Below are positions 34,841-44,018 of a stretch of 64,000 nt of DNA, in pieces. The notes beneath the pieces are model-generated. The model saw only the letters and a list, made by a program, of their open reading frames with translations. It had not been told where the DNA came from and did no database searches. The stretch spans positions 124,001 through 188,000 of the forward strand of contig NZ_SJCY01000006.1 of NCBI RefSeq assembly GCF_004354365.1, read 5' to 3'. A program made the position numbers and the translations under genes. The DNA comes from Pedobacter changchengzhani. Its GTDB lineage: Bacteria > Bacteroidota > Bacteroidia > Sphingobacteriales > Sphingobacteriaceae. The first letter of the stretch is position 1, and each line of letters starts with the position of its first letter.

Positions 34841-35434
34841 ATGGAAAATTCAATTACAGAAATCATCTGCATCATCGACAAATCTGGTTCGATGGATGCC
34901 CTTAAAAATGAAACCATTAGTGGTTTAAACAACTTCATTAAAAGTCAGCAAGCGGAAGAATCTGCCTGCAACTTTTCACTGGTTCAGTTCAATCAAGAAT
35001 TAAGTCCTACGATTGTCCGCAGACCGATTAAACAAGTGGCAACTTTGCAACCGAATGATTATCAACCCAACGGCTACACTGCATTATACGATGCATTGGG
35101 TATCACGCTTAAAAAGGCAATGGAAACCATCTTTACCCTCCCTGCAGAATTGAGACCTAATAAAATGATGGTATTCATTATCACCGACGGATTGGAAAAT
35201 GCCAGTAAACATTATTCGAAAGCTTTCGTTCAAGATCTGATTTCGAAATTAACCACAAACAACAAATGGGAATTTGAATTTTTTGGGGCGAACATCAATT
35301 CTTTCGCAGAAGCAGAAAATATAGGTGTTGCTAGAGATAAGGCAAATAATTGGGAGTTTAATAAAAATGGAGTAGATGGCATGATTAATACCATGTCGGA
35401 AAAGGCTTCTGCTTTTAGAAAGGAGAATTACTAA
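34841..35434 (+). CDS. vWA-domain protein (TerY-like)
   Basis: 197 residues, one von Willebrand A domain. The metal-binding MIDAS site is complete: DKSGSM (residues 14-19), Thr in GYTALYDA (about 78) and Asp in IITDGLEN (about 115). No signal or membrane segment, so cytosolic. Such stand-alone vWA proteins bind protein partners in a metal-dependent way and occur in stress and phage-defence gene sets. It stands alone, with a terminator-like hairpin after it. Specific role unknown. Confidence 0.88.
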   Translation: MENSITEIICIIDKSGSMDALKNETISGLNNFIKSQQAEESACNFSLVQFNQELSPTIVRRPIKQVATLQPNDYQPNGYTALYDALGITLKKAMETIFTLPAELRPNKMMVFIITDGLENASKHYSKAFVQDLISKLTTNNKWEFEFFGANINSFAEAENIGVARDKANNWEFNKNGVDGMINTMSEKASAFRKENY

Positions 35435-35509
35435 TCTAATCAATTGAAATGTTTTGCTTAAGAAATTGTTTTAAATTGCATCAATGCCGTAACCCTAAAA
35501 ATACAAAAG

Positions 35510-35532
35510 CCCCTCTTGTTCCGAGAGGGGTT
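35510..35532 (+). terminator. Terminator hairpin after the vWA gene
   Basis: CCCCTCT (35510-35516) and AGAGGGG (35524-35530) with a 7-base loop. The following T run is short, so this is a moderate call. Confidence 0.55.
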
Positions 35533-35578
35533 GGCATGATGCTTTAAACACTTTTGCCCCTTTACTTGTTCTTATCCC

Positions 35579-36211
35579 ATGCGCAAACTCGATCAAGAAT
35601 TCTACAATCACGATACTTTAACCTTGGCTAAACTTTTACTAGGTTGTGAACTCGTACATGAAACTGCAGCAGGCATAACCTCCGGTATTATTGTAGAAAC
35701 AGAAGCCTATTTAATTGATGATCCAGCTTGCCACGCTTACCGAAAGCAAACTCCTCGAAATGCTGTGATGTTTGGTCCAGCTGGAAATTTATATGTCTAT
35801 CAAATTTATAACCATTACAATTGTATCAATGTGGTTAGTGGCAAGGAAGGTGTTGGGGAGGCCGTGCTGATTCGAGCGTTAGCGCCGAAAGAACACATTG
35901 AGTTAATGACGACCCGCAGAAATGAGGCTTTCAAAACTGGTTTTGCCCGCTTCCGCAATAACGTGATTGGTTCCAATACTGCAAATGGTTTACAAAACCT
36001 CACCAACGGCCCAGCAAAATTAACAACCGCAATGGGCATCACTAAAGCTAATCATAATGGTGCATCACTCATTAATAGTGCTATTTTTATCCGTAAATCG
36101 AGGTTAAAAAATTTCGAAATAATTACCACCACTCGCATTGGCTTAACAAAAGGAGTTGATTTGCCCTACCGATTTTACATTAAAGGGAATGAATTTGTGA
36201 GTAGAAAATAG
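35579..36211 (+). CDS. mpg: DNA-3-methyladenine glycosylase (AAG/MPG family)
   Basis: 210 residues, normal length. Family features: IIVETEAYLIDDPACHAYRKQTPRNAVMFGPAGNLYVYQIYNHYNCINVV, with the catalytic Glu in ETEAY and the pocket-forming Tyr/His residues; later NGPAKLTTAMGI. It removes alkylated purines such as 3-methyladenine and starts base-excision repair. The ATG at 35579 follows directly on a short spacer. Single gene. No oddities. Confidence 0.93.
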   Translation: MRKLDQEFYNHDTLTLAKLLLGCELVHETAAGITSGIIVETEAYLIDDPACHAYRKQTPRNAVMFGPAGNLYVYQIYNHYNCINVVSGKEGVGEAVLIRALAPKEHIELMTTRRNEAFKTGFARFRNNVIGSNTANGLQNLTNGPAKLTTAMGITKANHNGASLINSAIFIRKSRLKNFEIITTTRIGLTKGVDLPYRFYIKGNEFVSRK

Positions 36212-36318
36212 GCGAGGAGCAAATTTATAACCTAAGGTAAGTGCTTTTAAAATTCTTCGGTTTTTTGATTTTGAAATACCTCGATACAGTTTTTTAAAAT
36301 ATCCTTAACAATTTCTGC

Positions 36319-36326
36319 TAAATTTG
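36319..36326 (+). promoter_or_regulatory. -7 box TAAATTTG of the HipA_2 gene
   Basis: Exact TAnnTTTG match ending 9 bases before the ATG at 36336. It overlaps the in-frame TTG at 36324, which therefore cannot be the start. Confidence 0.5.
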
Positions 36327-36335
36327 AAACACTTT

Positions 36336-37121
36336 ATGATGCAATTAAGAACAGTTAATGTAACAAGATATGTTACGCCGCTTAGAGAAGGTGGTTCTAT
36401 GCCGGCAATTGCCGAAGCGGATGATAACTTTCTGTATGTTTTAAAATTTAGGGGCGCGGGGCAGGGCCCAAATGCTTTAATAGCAGAATTGATAGGTGGA
36501 ACACTTGCCCGCCATTTAGGTTTTCGTATGCCCGAATTGGTTTTTGCCAATCTTGATGAAGCTTTTGGCAGAACGGAACCCGATGAAGAGATTCAGGATT
36601 TGTTGAAAGCGAGCGTAGGTTTAAATCTCGCATTGCATTATTTATCGGGTGCCATCACTTTTGATCCTGCGGTAACAACGGTGGATGCGCATTTGGCATC
36701 GCAAATTGTTTGGTTAGATTGCTTTTTAACCAATATGGATCGAACTTGTAGAAATACAAACATGTTAATTTGGCATAAAGAGCTTTGGTTAATCGATCAT
36801 GGTGCTTCTTTATATTTTCACCATTCATGGCAAAATTGGCAAGCGCAAGCAAAACGTCCTTTCTCTTTGATAAAAGATCATGTTTTATTGCCTCATGCAT
36901 CGATGTTAGAAATCGTTGACACAGAATTTAAGGCGCTAATAAACGAAGATATTATAGCAGAAATAGTTAATTTAATACCTGATGAATGGTTAGGTAACGA
37001 AGATTTGTTTCCGACAACACAAGCTTACAGGGCGGCTTACATGGAATTTCTTACAATCCGGTTGGCACATTCTAATTTATTTATAAAAGAGGCAATTGAT
37101 GCAAGATCATTACTTATTTGA
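36336..37121 (+). CDS. HipA-like kinase-fold protein (HipA_2 type)
   Basis: 261 residues. Features include VTRYVTPLREGGSMPAIAEADD, YVLKFRGAGQGPNALIAELIGG (ATP-binding Lys), then the catalytic stretch NMDRTCRNTNML (Asp/Asn of the catalytic loop) and LIDHGASLYF (metal-binding Asp). This family is found in Bacteroidota in a pair with DUF3037, as here. Start at 36336 (or the next ATG, 36339) because the upstream TTG lies within the -7 box. The partner gene overlaps its end by about 20 bases. It is distinct from the two HipT kinases in this window: no antitoxin-like HTH gene adjoins it. Substrate unknown. Confidence 0.85.
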   Translation: MMQLRTVNVTRYVTPLREGGSMPAIAEADDNFLYVLKFRGAGQGPNALIAELIGGTLARHLGFRMPELVFANLDEAFGRTEPDEEIQDLLKASVGLNLALHYLSGAITFDPAVTTVDAHLASQIVWLDCFLTNMDRTCRNTNMLIWHKELWLIDHGASLYFHHSWQNWQAQAKRPFSLIKDHVLLPHASMLEIVDTEFKALINEDIIAEIVNLIPDEWLGNEDLFPTTQAYRAAYMEFLTIRLAHSNLFIKEAIDARSLLI

Positions 37122-37482
37122 GTACGCAGTAATTCGCGTTATGCCTAGGGTGGAGCGTGAAGAATTTTTAAATGTTGGCGTGATTCTCTACTGTGCAAAA
37201 CAAAATTTTTTACGGATGATGTTTGTGATAAACGAAGATAAATTCAAATTTTTTGCACCCGAACTAGATTTACAAGCATTAGCACAAAATTTATACTCGA
37301 TACAACGTATTTCAGCAGGTGACAAATCTGCCGGATCCATTGCGATTTTAGATATGGCTTCGAGGTTTAGGTGGTTAACTGCAACGCGAAGTACGGTTTT
37401 GCAGTGTTCAAAAGTACATCCAGGTTTTTGTAAAGATGCAAACACAATGTTAATGCGTTTGCACACCGAATTGGCACTATAA
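37099..37482 (+). CDS. DUF3037 protein, partner of HipA_2
   Basis: 127 residues: MQDHYLFEYAVIRVMPRVEREEFLNVGVILYC is the typical DUF3037 start, with ...KFFAPELDLQAL later. It always tends to follow a HipA_2-type gene; here it overlaps that gene by 23 bases, so the two are translated together. ATG at 37099 is chosen over the TTG one codon earlier. Function unknown; the pair may act as kinase and regulator or antitoxin-like partner, which is inference. Confidence 0.88.
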   Translation: MQDHYLFEYAVIRVMPRVEREEFLNVGVILYCAKQNFLRMMFVINEDKFKFFAPELDLQALAQNLYSIQRISAGDKSAGSIAILDMASRFRWLTATRSTVLQCSKVHPGFCKDANTMLMRLHTELAL

Positions 37483-37603
37483 TTGTTGTTACAGGCTTAG
37501 GTTTGGTTTTAATGCACTTTTACACTTAAATTGTTTCTTTTTAGAACTTTTTAACACTTTAAATGTCTTAAAGCCATGAATTTTAAATTTTAAATACATA
37601 AAC

Positions 37604-38143
37604 ATGAAAACAATTACAAAAATTATGGCTTCGGTTGCAACTACAGTTTTACTGTTCGCCGCAACAAATTCTAACGCACAAACTACTACGCCAATGATGG
37701 AAAGTGGAATGGGTTTCAAAATCGGTGTAGGTGCTAGCATTGGTACTTTCCAAAAGCCTTCTCAACTTGATTACGGTTATGGTGCTGATTTGAAATTACA
37801 ATGGGATTTAACGCCTTACGTTGCAGTTACAGCTTCTGGTGGTTACACAAAATTAATGGCTAAAACTGGTTTTACTGATGTTTCTTTCATTCCTGTTTTA
37901 GGTGGTGTTAGAGTTTTCCCTATCGGAAGAATGTACATCGCTCCTCAAATTGGTGCTGGTTTCGCAATTAAAGATGGTTCAAAAACTAATTTAATTTATG
38001 CAGGTGGTGTTGGTTACGAATGGAAAAACGGAATTGATTTAGGTGTACGTTACGAAGGTTACACTAATAACAGTTCTTCTCCAACTTATTTCAAGAAAAC
38101 TGGTCAATTTGCAGTACGTTTAGGTTACAACTTCAAATTGTAA
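37604..38143 (+). CDS. Outer-membrane beta-barrel protein
   Basis: 179 residues with a clear signal peptide (MKTITKIMASVATTVLLFAA, cleavage after NSNA). The rest is alternating hydrophobic strands with glycine turns ending in QFAVRLGYNFKL, whose aromatic/hydrophobic end is the signal for outer-membrane assembly. About eight strands, as in small OmpW/OmpX-like barrels. Codon use is of high-expression type. A good terminator follows. Function beyond membrane barrel cannot be told. Confidence 0.8.
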   Translation: MKTITKIMASVATTVLLFAATNSNAQTTTPMMESGMGFKIGVGASIGTFQKPSQLDYGYGADLKLQWDLTPYVAVTASGGYTKLMAKTGFTDVSFIPVLGGVRVFPIGRMYIAPQIGAGFAIKDGSKTNLIYAGGVGYEWKNGIDLGVRYEGYTNNSSSPTYFKKTGQFAVRLGYNFKL

Positions 38144-38162
38144 TTACCCAATATAAATTATT

Positions 38163-38195
38163 AAAAAGTCTCGATGAAAATCGGGACTTTTTTTG
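38163..38195 (+). terminator. Rho-independent terminator after the beta-barrel gene
   Basis: Stem AAAGTCTCGAT with AATCGGGACTTT around GAAA (one G-T pair), followed by seven Ts. Confidence 0.8.
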
Positions 38196-38239
38196 TTTTA
38201 CCCCAAAATTTTACTATTTTAAGCCTTAAACTAATTATT

Positions 38240-38767
38240 ATGAAATCACTGTTCGCAATTTTAATTTTGGTGGGTTTGCTTTCCTGCAATCAGGCTGAAA
38301 AAAAGTCCGTCTCACAAAAAGATTCTACTAATAAGGATGCAGTAAACAATAATGCAGTAGTGTTAAAGGATAGTAAATTAGCCGCTATTTACAGTTCGTA
38401 TATTGCGCTCAAAGATGAATTAGTAAAATCTGATTCAACTTCGGTAAGCGAAAAAGCATTGGCATTGAGCCAAAATTTGGCTGGTTTTGAAGGTTGCGAA
38501 TCTACGGTAGCAACAGCCAAAATGCTTTCTGTTGCGCATAGCTTGAAGGCGCAACGAAAGGATTTTACGGCAATCAGCTCCGATTTAGTTGCGTTGTTTA
38601 AACATGCCGATGTGGCGAAAGGAACAATTTATGTGCAACATTGCCCAATGGCCAATAAAGGCGATGGTGGCGATTGGTTATCATCAAATAAAGATATTCA
38701 AAACCCTTACTACGGTGATGAAATGTTAAACTGTGGTTCGGTTACCGAAGAAATCAAATCAAAATAG
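38240..38767 (+). CDS. DUF3347-type lipoprotein
   Basis: 175 residues. ATG at 38240 gives a lipoprotein signal: MKSLFAILILVGLLSC, with the lipobox Cys. The body carries YSSYIALKDELVKSDSTSVSEKALALSQNLAG and the end VQHCPMANKGDGGDWLSSNKDIQNPYYGDEMLNCG, the typical DUF3347 ending with two cysteines. Family members occur near metal resistance genes and as domains fused to heavy-metal efflux adaptors, so a copper- or metal-related role is plausible. A longer start at 38174 adds unrelated residues within the upstream terminator and is rejected. Confidence 0.83.
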   Translation: MKSLFAILILVGLLSCNQAEKKSVSQKDSTNKDAVNNNAVVLKDSKLAAIYSSYIALKDELVKSDSTSVSEKALALSQNLAGFEGCESTVATAKMLSVAHSLKAQRKDFTAISSDLVALFKHADVAKGTIYVQHCPMANKGDGGDWLSSNKDIQNPYYGDEMLNCGSVTEEIKSK

Positions 38768-38885
38768 AAAAGTAGTTATTATCGTTACGTGTATTTGACG
38801 TTTTATTGATATTTATTTATCGAATTTACTATGCATGTATACTAATTTTATATAATTTAGAACATTAGAAATACAAAGGAATAAT

Positions 38886-40175
38886 ATGTCGGATATTGCA
38901 GAGATTAAGCTTGATGGTAATACAATAGAACTACCAATAATTACAGGAACCGAAAATGAAAAGGCGATCGATATTTCGAAGCTAAGAGATTTAACCGGTT
39001 ACGTAACATTGGATACAGGTTTTAAAAATACGGGTTCTACTAAAAGTAAAATCACGTTTTTAGATGGTGAAAAAGGAATATTAAAATATAGAGGTTATTC
39101 TATTGAGCAACTTGCAGAAAAATCTAGTTTTTTAGAGGTTTCTTACTTAGTTATTTACGGCGAATTGCCTACGCAAGCACAGCTTGATGATTTTCAGGGA
39201 GAAATTAGTAAGCATACGCTGATTCACGAGGATATGAAAAAATTCTTCGATGGTTACCCTTCCCGTTCTCATCCAATGGGACAGTTAGGTTCGTTAATCT
39301 TTTCTTTATCAACCTTCTATCCAGATTGTTTAAAGCCAAACCAAACTGCTGAAGAACAAAATCAAACGATAATAAAATTATTGGCTAAGTTGCCTACTAT
39401 CGTAGCATTTATTTATAAAAAATCATTAGGTCATCCGCTTATTTATCCTAAAAATAAATATGATTATGTCACTAATTTCCTTTGGATGACATTTGGTCAG
39501 CGTACCGAAGATTATACCGTAAATCCAATTGTGGTTAATGCAATGAATCAGTTGCTTATTCTACATGCAGATCACGAACAAAATTGCTCGGCTTCAACCG
39601 TTCGTATTGTGGGCTCATCTGACTGTAATTTGTATGCCTCGGTTGCTGCGGGAATTGCTGCTTTATGGGGTCCACTGCATGGTGGTGCGAACCAGGCCGT
39701 TATTGATATGCTCGAATTAATTAAAGCAGATGGTGGCGATACGGATAAGTGGATAAATAAAGCAAAAGATAAAAATGATCCTTTCCGTATGATGGGTTTT
39801 GGTCACCGTGTTTATAAAAACTTTGATCCAAGAGCTAAAATTATTAAGAAAGCTTGCGATGATATTTTAGAGAATTTAGGTATCGATGATCCAATTTTGG
39901 ATATTGCTAAAAAATTAGAAGCGGCTGCTTTAACCGATCAATATTTCATCGATCGCAAATTATACCCTAACGTCGATTTTTATTCGGGTATTATTTACCG
40001 TGCTTTAGGCTTCCCATCTGAAATGTTTACGGTATTATTTGCTTTGGGGCGCTTACCAGGATGGATTGCACAATGGAAAGAAATGCACGAAAACAAAGAA
40101 CCGATTGGCCGTCCGCGTCAAATTTACGTTGGCGAAACCGATAGAGAATTTGTGGAAATTGGGGATAGGAGTTAG
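38886..40175 (+). CDS. gltA: Citrate synthase
   Basis: 429 residues, type II length. Catalytic residues visible: His in GPLHGGANQ (about 265), His in GFGHRVYKN (about 305) and Asp in PNVDFYSG (about 363); also HADHEQNCSAST. It condenses acetyl-CoA and oxaloacetate, the first step of the TCA cycle. Single gene followed by a strong terminator. Confidence 0.96.
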   Translation: MSDIAEIKLDGNTIELPIITGTENEKAIDISKLRDLTGYVTLDTGFKNTGSTKSKITFLDGEKGILKYRGYSIEQLAEKSSFLEVSYLVIYGELPTQAQLDDFQGEISKHTLIHEDMKKFFDGYPSRSHPMGQLGSLIFSLSTFYPDCLKPNQTAEEQNQTIIKLLAKLPTIVAFIYKKSLGHPLIYPKNKYDYVTNFLWMTFGQRTEDYTVNPIVVNAMNQLLILHADHEQNCSASTVRIVGSSDCNLYASVAAGIAALWGPLHGGANQAVIDMLELIKADGGDTDKWINKAKDKNDPFRMMGFGHRVYKNFDPRAKIIKKACDDILENLGIDDPILDIAKKLEAAALTDQYFIDRKLYPNVDFYSGIIYRALGFPSEMFTVLFALGRLPGWIAQWKEMHENKEPIGRPRQIYVGETDREFVEIGDRS

Positions 40176-40211
40176 TGAAGAGGAAATAGCAAATAATTAA
40201 TTTCATAAATT

Positions 40212-40246
40212 AAAATGCCCTTAGCGAAATGTTAAGGGCATTTTTT
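40212..40246 (+). terminator. Rho-independent terminator of gltA
   Basis: AAAATGCCCTTA (40212-40223) and TAAGGGCATTTT (40233-40244) form a 12-bp stem with a T run. Confidence 0.9.
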
Positions 40247-40289
40247 GTTTATCGGTTTTATAAGTTTTTAAGCTCTTCGTATTTCCCAC

Positions 40290-40445
40290 TTGCCTGCCGG
40301 CAGGCAGGCGCAGGTATGAATGCTAATGCAAAAAAGAAACCTATGCTCTTTTTAAGATTCCCTATCGAGTAGAGAATGACGATTAACTCTATAAAACGCT
40401 CGTCATTCCCACTTGCCTGCCGGCAGGCAGGCAAGTGGGAATCAT
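40290..40445. repeat. Repeated GC-rich palindromes
   Basis: GCCTGCCGGCAGGC, a perfect palindrome, occurs at 40292-40305 and within 40407-40440, where TCCCACTTGCCTGC and its exact complement form a 34-base hairpin. Both are preceded by TCCCACTTGCCTGC-type sequence, so the unit is duplicated. GC content is far above the surroundings. Mobile REP-like sequence is likely. Confidence 0.8.
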
Positions 40446-40481
40446 AATGCAGAAGGAATTATCCCAAATCCACTAAATGCT

Positions 40482-41867
40482 TTAATGATTAATTGCCTCA
40501 ATCGCTTTTTCTTCTGCTTGTGTATGTTTGTGTTTAAATAATAACGCAAAAAGAATTGTAATTACCAGTGCATAAGCTGTAAAAGACAGCCAGATGCTAT
40601 GCCAGTCTTTCATGTGAATAGCTTTATCAAACACGCCGTTATTTAAAATACTAACACCTTGGCTTTTAATAAACGTGAGTAAATGGCTATTTGTAGGCAC
40701 CGAACCCACAAATTCTGAGATGGATTGGGTATTGGTAAATGTTTTGGTGAAATATTTATCGATCAACCATCCAGAAACCAAACTACCAAAAACAGCGCCA
40801 AATCCGTTGGTCATCATCATAAACATCCCTTGGGCAGATGAACGTGTTTTAGCTGTAGTTGAGGTTTCTACGAATAAAGAACCAGAGATATTAAAGAAAT
40901 CGAATGCCATTCCATAAACCACACACGATAAAATAATCATCCATAGATTTTCTGATGGGTTGCCGTAAGCAAAGAAACCGAAACGGAATACCCATGCAAG
41001 CATTGCTATAATCATCACCCGCTTAATGCCGAAACGTTTGAGGAAAAATGGTATCGCTAAAATAAATAACGTTTCGGATACCTGCGATATCGACATGATA
41101 ATTGTAGAATAACGCACTACAAAAGAATCAGCATATTTCGGAAAATTTTTAAATTCATCTAAAAATACATCTCCGTAAGCATTTGTTAATTGCAAAGCAC
41201 CGCCTAAAAACATCGAAAAAACAAAAAATAAAGCCATTTTGTAATTGGCAAAAAGCTTAAAGGCTTCCAAACCTAAAGTTTCCATCATGGATGCCTTTTC
41301 TGAAATTAACTTCGTTGGTTTACATTTCGGTAGCGTAAAAGAATAAATCCCTAATAACAAGGCCGCTATACCTGCAATATAAAATTGATTTGCGCTGGCT
41401 TTATTTCCCGTTAGGTTGGTAATCCACATGGCGGCTATAAAACCAACTGTACCCCAAACACGAATAGGAGGAAAGTCTTTAACTACATCTAAATTGCCAG
41501 ATTTTAATGTGGTGTAAGATATAGAATTGCTTAAGGATATTGTGGGCATGTAAAAACACATCGCCAACAAAATAATCCAAAAAAATTCGCTCGGACTAGA
41601 AACTTGTGGAAGGTAAAATAAAACACCGGCATATAAAATATGTAATATACCATACAATATTTCAGCGTTAACCCATTTATCGGCAATAATTCCGGTTATG
41701 GTTGGCATAAATAATGATGCGAAACCCATGGTTGCGAAAATTGCACCGAATTGAGTTCCATCCCATTGTTTGGTACCGAACCAATAATTGGCAATAGTAA
41801 TTAGCCAAGCGCCCCACACAAAAAATTGCATAAAGCTCATTACAGTTAAGCGAAACTTAACGTTCAT
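40482..41867 (-). CDS. Nucleoside:H+ symporter-type MFS transporter
   Basis: 461 residues with about 12 membrane segments. FFVWGAWLITIANYWFG at the start and FATMGFASLFMPTITGIIADKW are typical of the NupG/XapB nucleoside symporter family; NSISYTTLK and PPIRVWGTVGFIAAMW follow. It would import nucleosides driven by the proton gradient. It is last in a minus-strand series after etfB-etfA and the DUF151 gene but is separated by 430 bases with a MITE-like element, so probably has its own promoter. Confidence 0.88.
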   Translation of the reverse strand: MNVKFRLTVMSFMQFFVWGAWLITIANYWFGTKQWDGTQFGAIFATMGFASLFMPTITGIIADKWVNAEILYGILHILYAGVLFYLPQVSSPSEFFWIILLAMCFYMPTISLSNSISYTTLKSGNLDVVKDFPPIRVWGTVGFIAAMWITNLTGNKASANQFYIAGIAALLLGIYSFTLPKCKPTKLISEKASMMETLGLEAFKLFANYKMALFFVFSMFLGGALQLTNAYGDVFLDEFKNFPKYADSFVVRYSTIIMSISQVSETLFILAIPFFLKRFGIKRVMIIAMLAWVFRFGFFAYGNPSENLWMIILSCVVYGMAFDFFNISGSLFVETSTTAKTRSSAQGMFMMMTNGFGAVFGSLVSGWLIDKYFTKTFTNTQSISEFVGSVPTNSHLLTFIKSQGVSILNNGVFDKAIHMKDWHSIWLSFTAYALVITILFALLFKHKHTQAEEKAIEAINH

Positions 41868-41993
41868 ATAATATTATATTTAGTTTATTAAAGCAAAGGT
41901 TGAATATAGAACTATTTCGAAGTAAAATATAGAATTTGCATTAAAATAGTTCAATTTGTTATGTAACATTTACAGCTAAAAGATTTAAGATCA

Positions 41994-42215
41994 AAAAGAG
42001 GCTGGTCTCAAAATAACAAGTCGATAAAATATAAGGGAATTAAATTTGGCGTTATCGTCATGGTCAGCTCGTTTCGATAGCTATCGGAAGGGCATGCTAA
42101 TGCTTTAGTAGGTAGCTATTTTGGCTATGCAATAGTAGTAAGATTCCCGCTTGCAGCAGGCAAGCGGGCATGACGATTTTACAAGATATTATGTTGCGAA
42201 TTAGATCTAAAAAGT
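41994..42215. repeat. MITE-like element, copy 1
   Basis: Starts AAAAGAGGCTGGTCTCAAAAT and shares AAAATATAA..GAATTAAATTTGGCG, CGTCATG.TCAGCT and AGATTCCCG with the element at 49227-49446. Contains an inner hairpin CCCGCTTGC...GCAAGCGGG. No coding capacity. The right terminal repeat is not clear, so the end is approximate. Confidence 0.65.
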
Positions 42216-42299
42216 GATTATCAAACCACGTCTTTCAATTATTTTAATATGAACGAAAAATTACTTTTTAATCAAAATTTAAAAGATAACCTACTGATT

Positions 42300-42914
42300 T
42301 TAAGCTTTATTTCTACGGTTTAATTCATCCCTTAATCTAGCTGCTTTTTCATAAGCTTCTTCTGCAATTGCCTCTTGCAGTTTTTGTTGTAAATCTTCTG
42401 TACTTAAATCCACAAATCCCTGACTTTTAGATGCTGTTGGTAAGCTATCTGCATCTGGCTCTTTGGCAATACTATCTAGATTTTCTAAAAATAATAGATC
42501 ATTTCCTTCAATCACAATACCAGCAGTAGATAAAATGAACTCGTAAGTATAAATTAACGATTTGAAACGTACAGCGAGTGCAATGGCATCCGAAGTACGC
42601 GCATCAATTTCGTGTACGGCGTTTCCATCACTGCAAATCAGCTTTGCGTAAAATACACCATCAACTAAATTGTAAATGATAATTTCATTAATAGTAATGT
42701 GAAAGGTTTCGGCCATCGATTTAAACAAATCGTGAGTTAGTGGCCTACTTGGTGTCATTTTTTCAATTTCTATAGCAATGGCTTGCGCTTCAAAAGCACC
42801 AATTATAATAGGCAACCTTCTTCGGCCATTAACTTCGCCTAAAACAAGTGCATAGGCGCCAGATTGGGTTTGACTGTAAGATAAACCTACTATATCTAAT
42901 TTAACTTTCTTCAT
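42300..42914 (-). CDS. Bifunctional nuclease (DUF151) with UVR motif
   Basis: 204 residues. N-terminal DUF151/BFN domain: LDIVGLSYSQTQSGAYALVLGEVNGRRRLPIIIGAFEAQAIAIEIE and DARTSDAIALAVRF. C-terminal UVR helix pair: LQQKLQEAIAEEAYEKAARLRDELNRR, the motif that in UvrB/UvrC binds partners. Family members have DNase/RNase activity. It lies 65 bases after etfA on the same strand. Confidence 0.9.
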   Translation of the reverse strand: MKKVKLDIVGLSYSQTQSGAYALVLGEVNGRRRLPIIIGAFEAQAIAIEIEKMTPSRPLTHDLFKSMAETFHITINEIIIYNLVDGVFYAKLICSDGNAVHEIDARTSDAIALAVRFKSLIYTYEFILSTAGIVIEGNDLLFLENLDSIAKEPDADSLPTASKSQGFVDLSTEDLQQKLQEAIAEEAYEKAARLRDELNRRNKA

Positions 42915-42979
42915 ATATTTAGAACTGTTAAACTAGCCCATCGCAAAAGAAAGCAACAGGCATAATTTAACAAATTATT

Positions 42980-43948
42980 TTATGCTTTATGTGCTTTTAA
43001 AGCTTCAATTAATTTTGGTACAATTTCAAATGCATCGCCAACAATTCCGTAATCAGCCACTTTAAAAAATGGTGCTTCAGGATCTTTGTTAATCACAACA
43101 ATAACTTTCGATGAACTTACACCAGCTAAATGCTGTATGGCGCCCGAAATACCGATTGCAATATATAAATTAGGACTAATTGATATGCCTGTTTGGCCAA
43201 CGTGTTCAGAATGTGGTCTCCAATCCGCATCACTTACTGGTTTAGAACAAGCGGTAGCAGCGCCAAGCAAATTAGCTAATTCCTCGATCATTCCCCAATT
43301 TTCGGGTCCTTTTAAACCTCTACCTGCTGAAACAACAAGCTCTGCATCGGGCAAAGAAACTTTATCCGTTGCACGAACAATTTCCTTAATAACTGTTGCT
43401 AAGTCTGATTGTTTTATAGCTGCACTAAAGTTTTCTATTGTTGCATCAACAGCGTTTTCTTTAACTCCAAAAGCATTTGGGTTTAAGGCAATTACTTTAT
43501 TGGTTGATGTTAGTTCGGTTATGGCAAAGGCTTTTCCGGAGAAAGCTGTTTTCTTAACAGCGAATTTCCCATCGGTAGATGGTAATTCTACCGCACCATC
43601 TATCAATCCTGCCTTAAGTTTTACTGCAATTCGTGGTGCTAATCCCTTGCCAGAGAAAGAGTTGGATAACACGATAATATCAGCTCCTTCTTTTTCTGCC
43701 GCATCTGCGATAACGCTTGCGTAAGCTTGGTTAACAAAACTGACCAACTGCTCAGCATTTACGTTTAATACTTTTGATGCACCGTATTTGCCCAATTCTT
43801 TCAATTCACTTTCGGCAACGTTACCAATTGAAATTGCAGTTAAAGTGGTTGATTGTTGATCGGCAATTGCTTTGGCATAAGAAACAGCTTCGAAAACCGA
43901 TTTCTTAAATTTACCTTCTGCTTGTTCTACATATACTAATACTGACAT
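42980..43948 (-). CDS. etfA: Electron transfer flavoprotein, alpha subunit
   Basis: 322 residues. C-terminal FAD domain is clear: VSAGRGLKGPENW, GAATACSKPVSDADW, and GQTGISISPNLYIAIGISGAIQHLAG. With EtfB it takes electrons from acyl-CoA dehydrogenases and passes them to the quinone pool. Preceded by etfB on the same strand, 70 bases away; a small hairpin TCCCC..GGGGA (43996-44009) in the gap may be an attenuator or processing site. A long antisense open frame here is a shadow. Confidence 0.95.
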   Translation of the reverse strand: MSVLVYVEQAEGKFKKSVFEAVSYAKAIADQQSTTLTAISIGNVAESELKELGKYGASKVLNVNAEQLVSFVNQAYASVIADAAEKEGADIIVLSNSFSGKGLAPRIAVKLKAGLIDGAVELPSTDGKFAVKKTAFSGKAFAITELTSTNKVIALNPNAFGVKENAVDATIENFSAAIKQSDLATVIKEIVRATDKVSLPDAELVVSAGRGLKGPENWGMIEELANLLGAATACSKPVSDADWRPHSEHVGQTGISISPNLYIAIGISGAIQHLAGVSSSKVIVVINKDPEAPFFKVADYGIVGDAFEIVPKLIEALKAHKA

Positions 43949-44018
43949 ATCTTTATTCCTTATAGGATTTTAGTAAAATTTAACATTTATAAAAGTCCCC
44001 TTTAGGGGATTTATTGGC

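Noticed and set aside
36324..36335. TTG start for the HipA_2 gene
   Set aside because: It overlaps the -7 box, so it would not be in the transcript.
38174..38239. Longer N-terminus of the DUF3347 lipoprotein
   Set aside because: It would lie within the terminator of the gene before and would hide the lipoprotein signal that starts at 38240.
43086..43724. 212-codon gene opposite etfA
   Set aside because: It lies wholly within the well-supported etfA on the other strand; long antisense frames are common opposite biased codon use.
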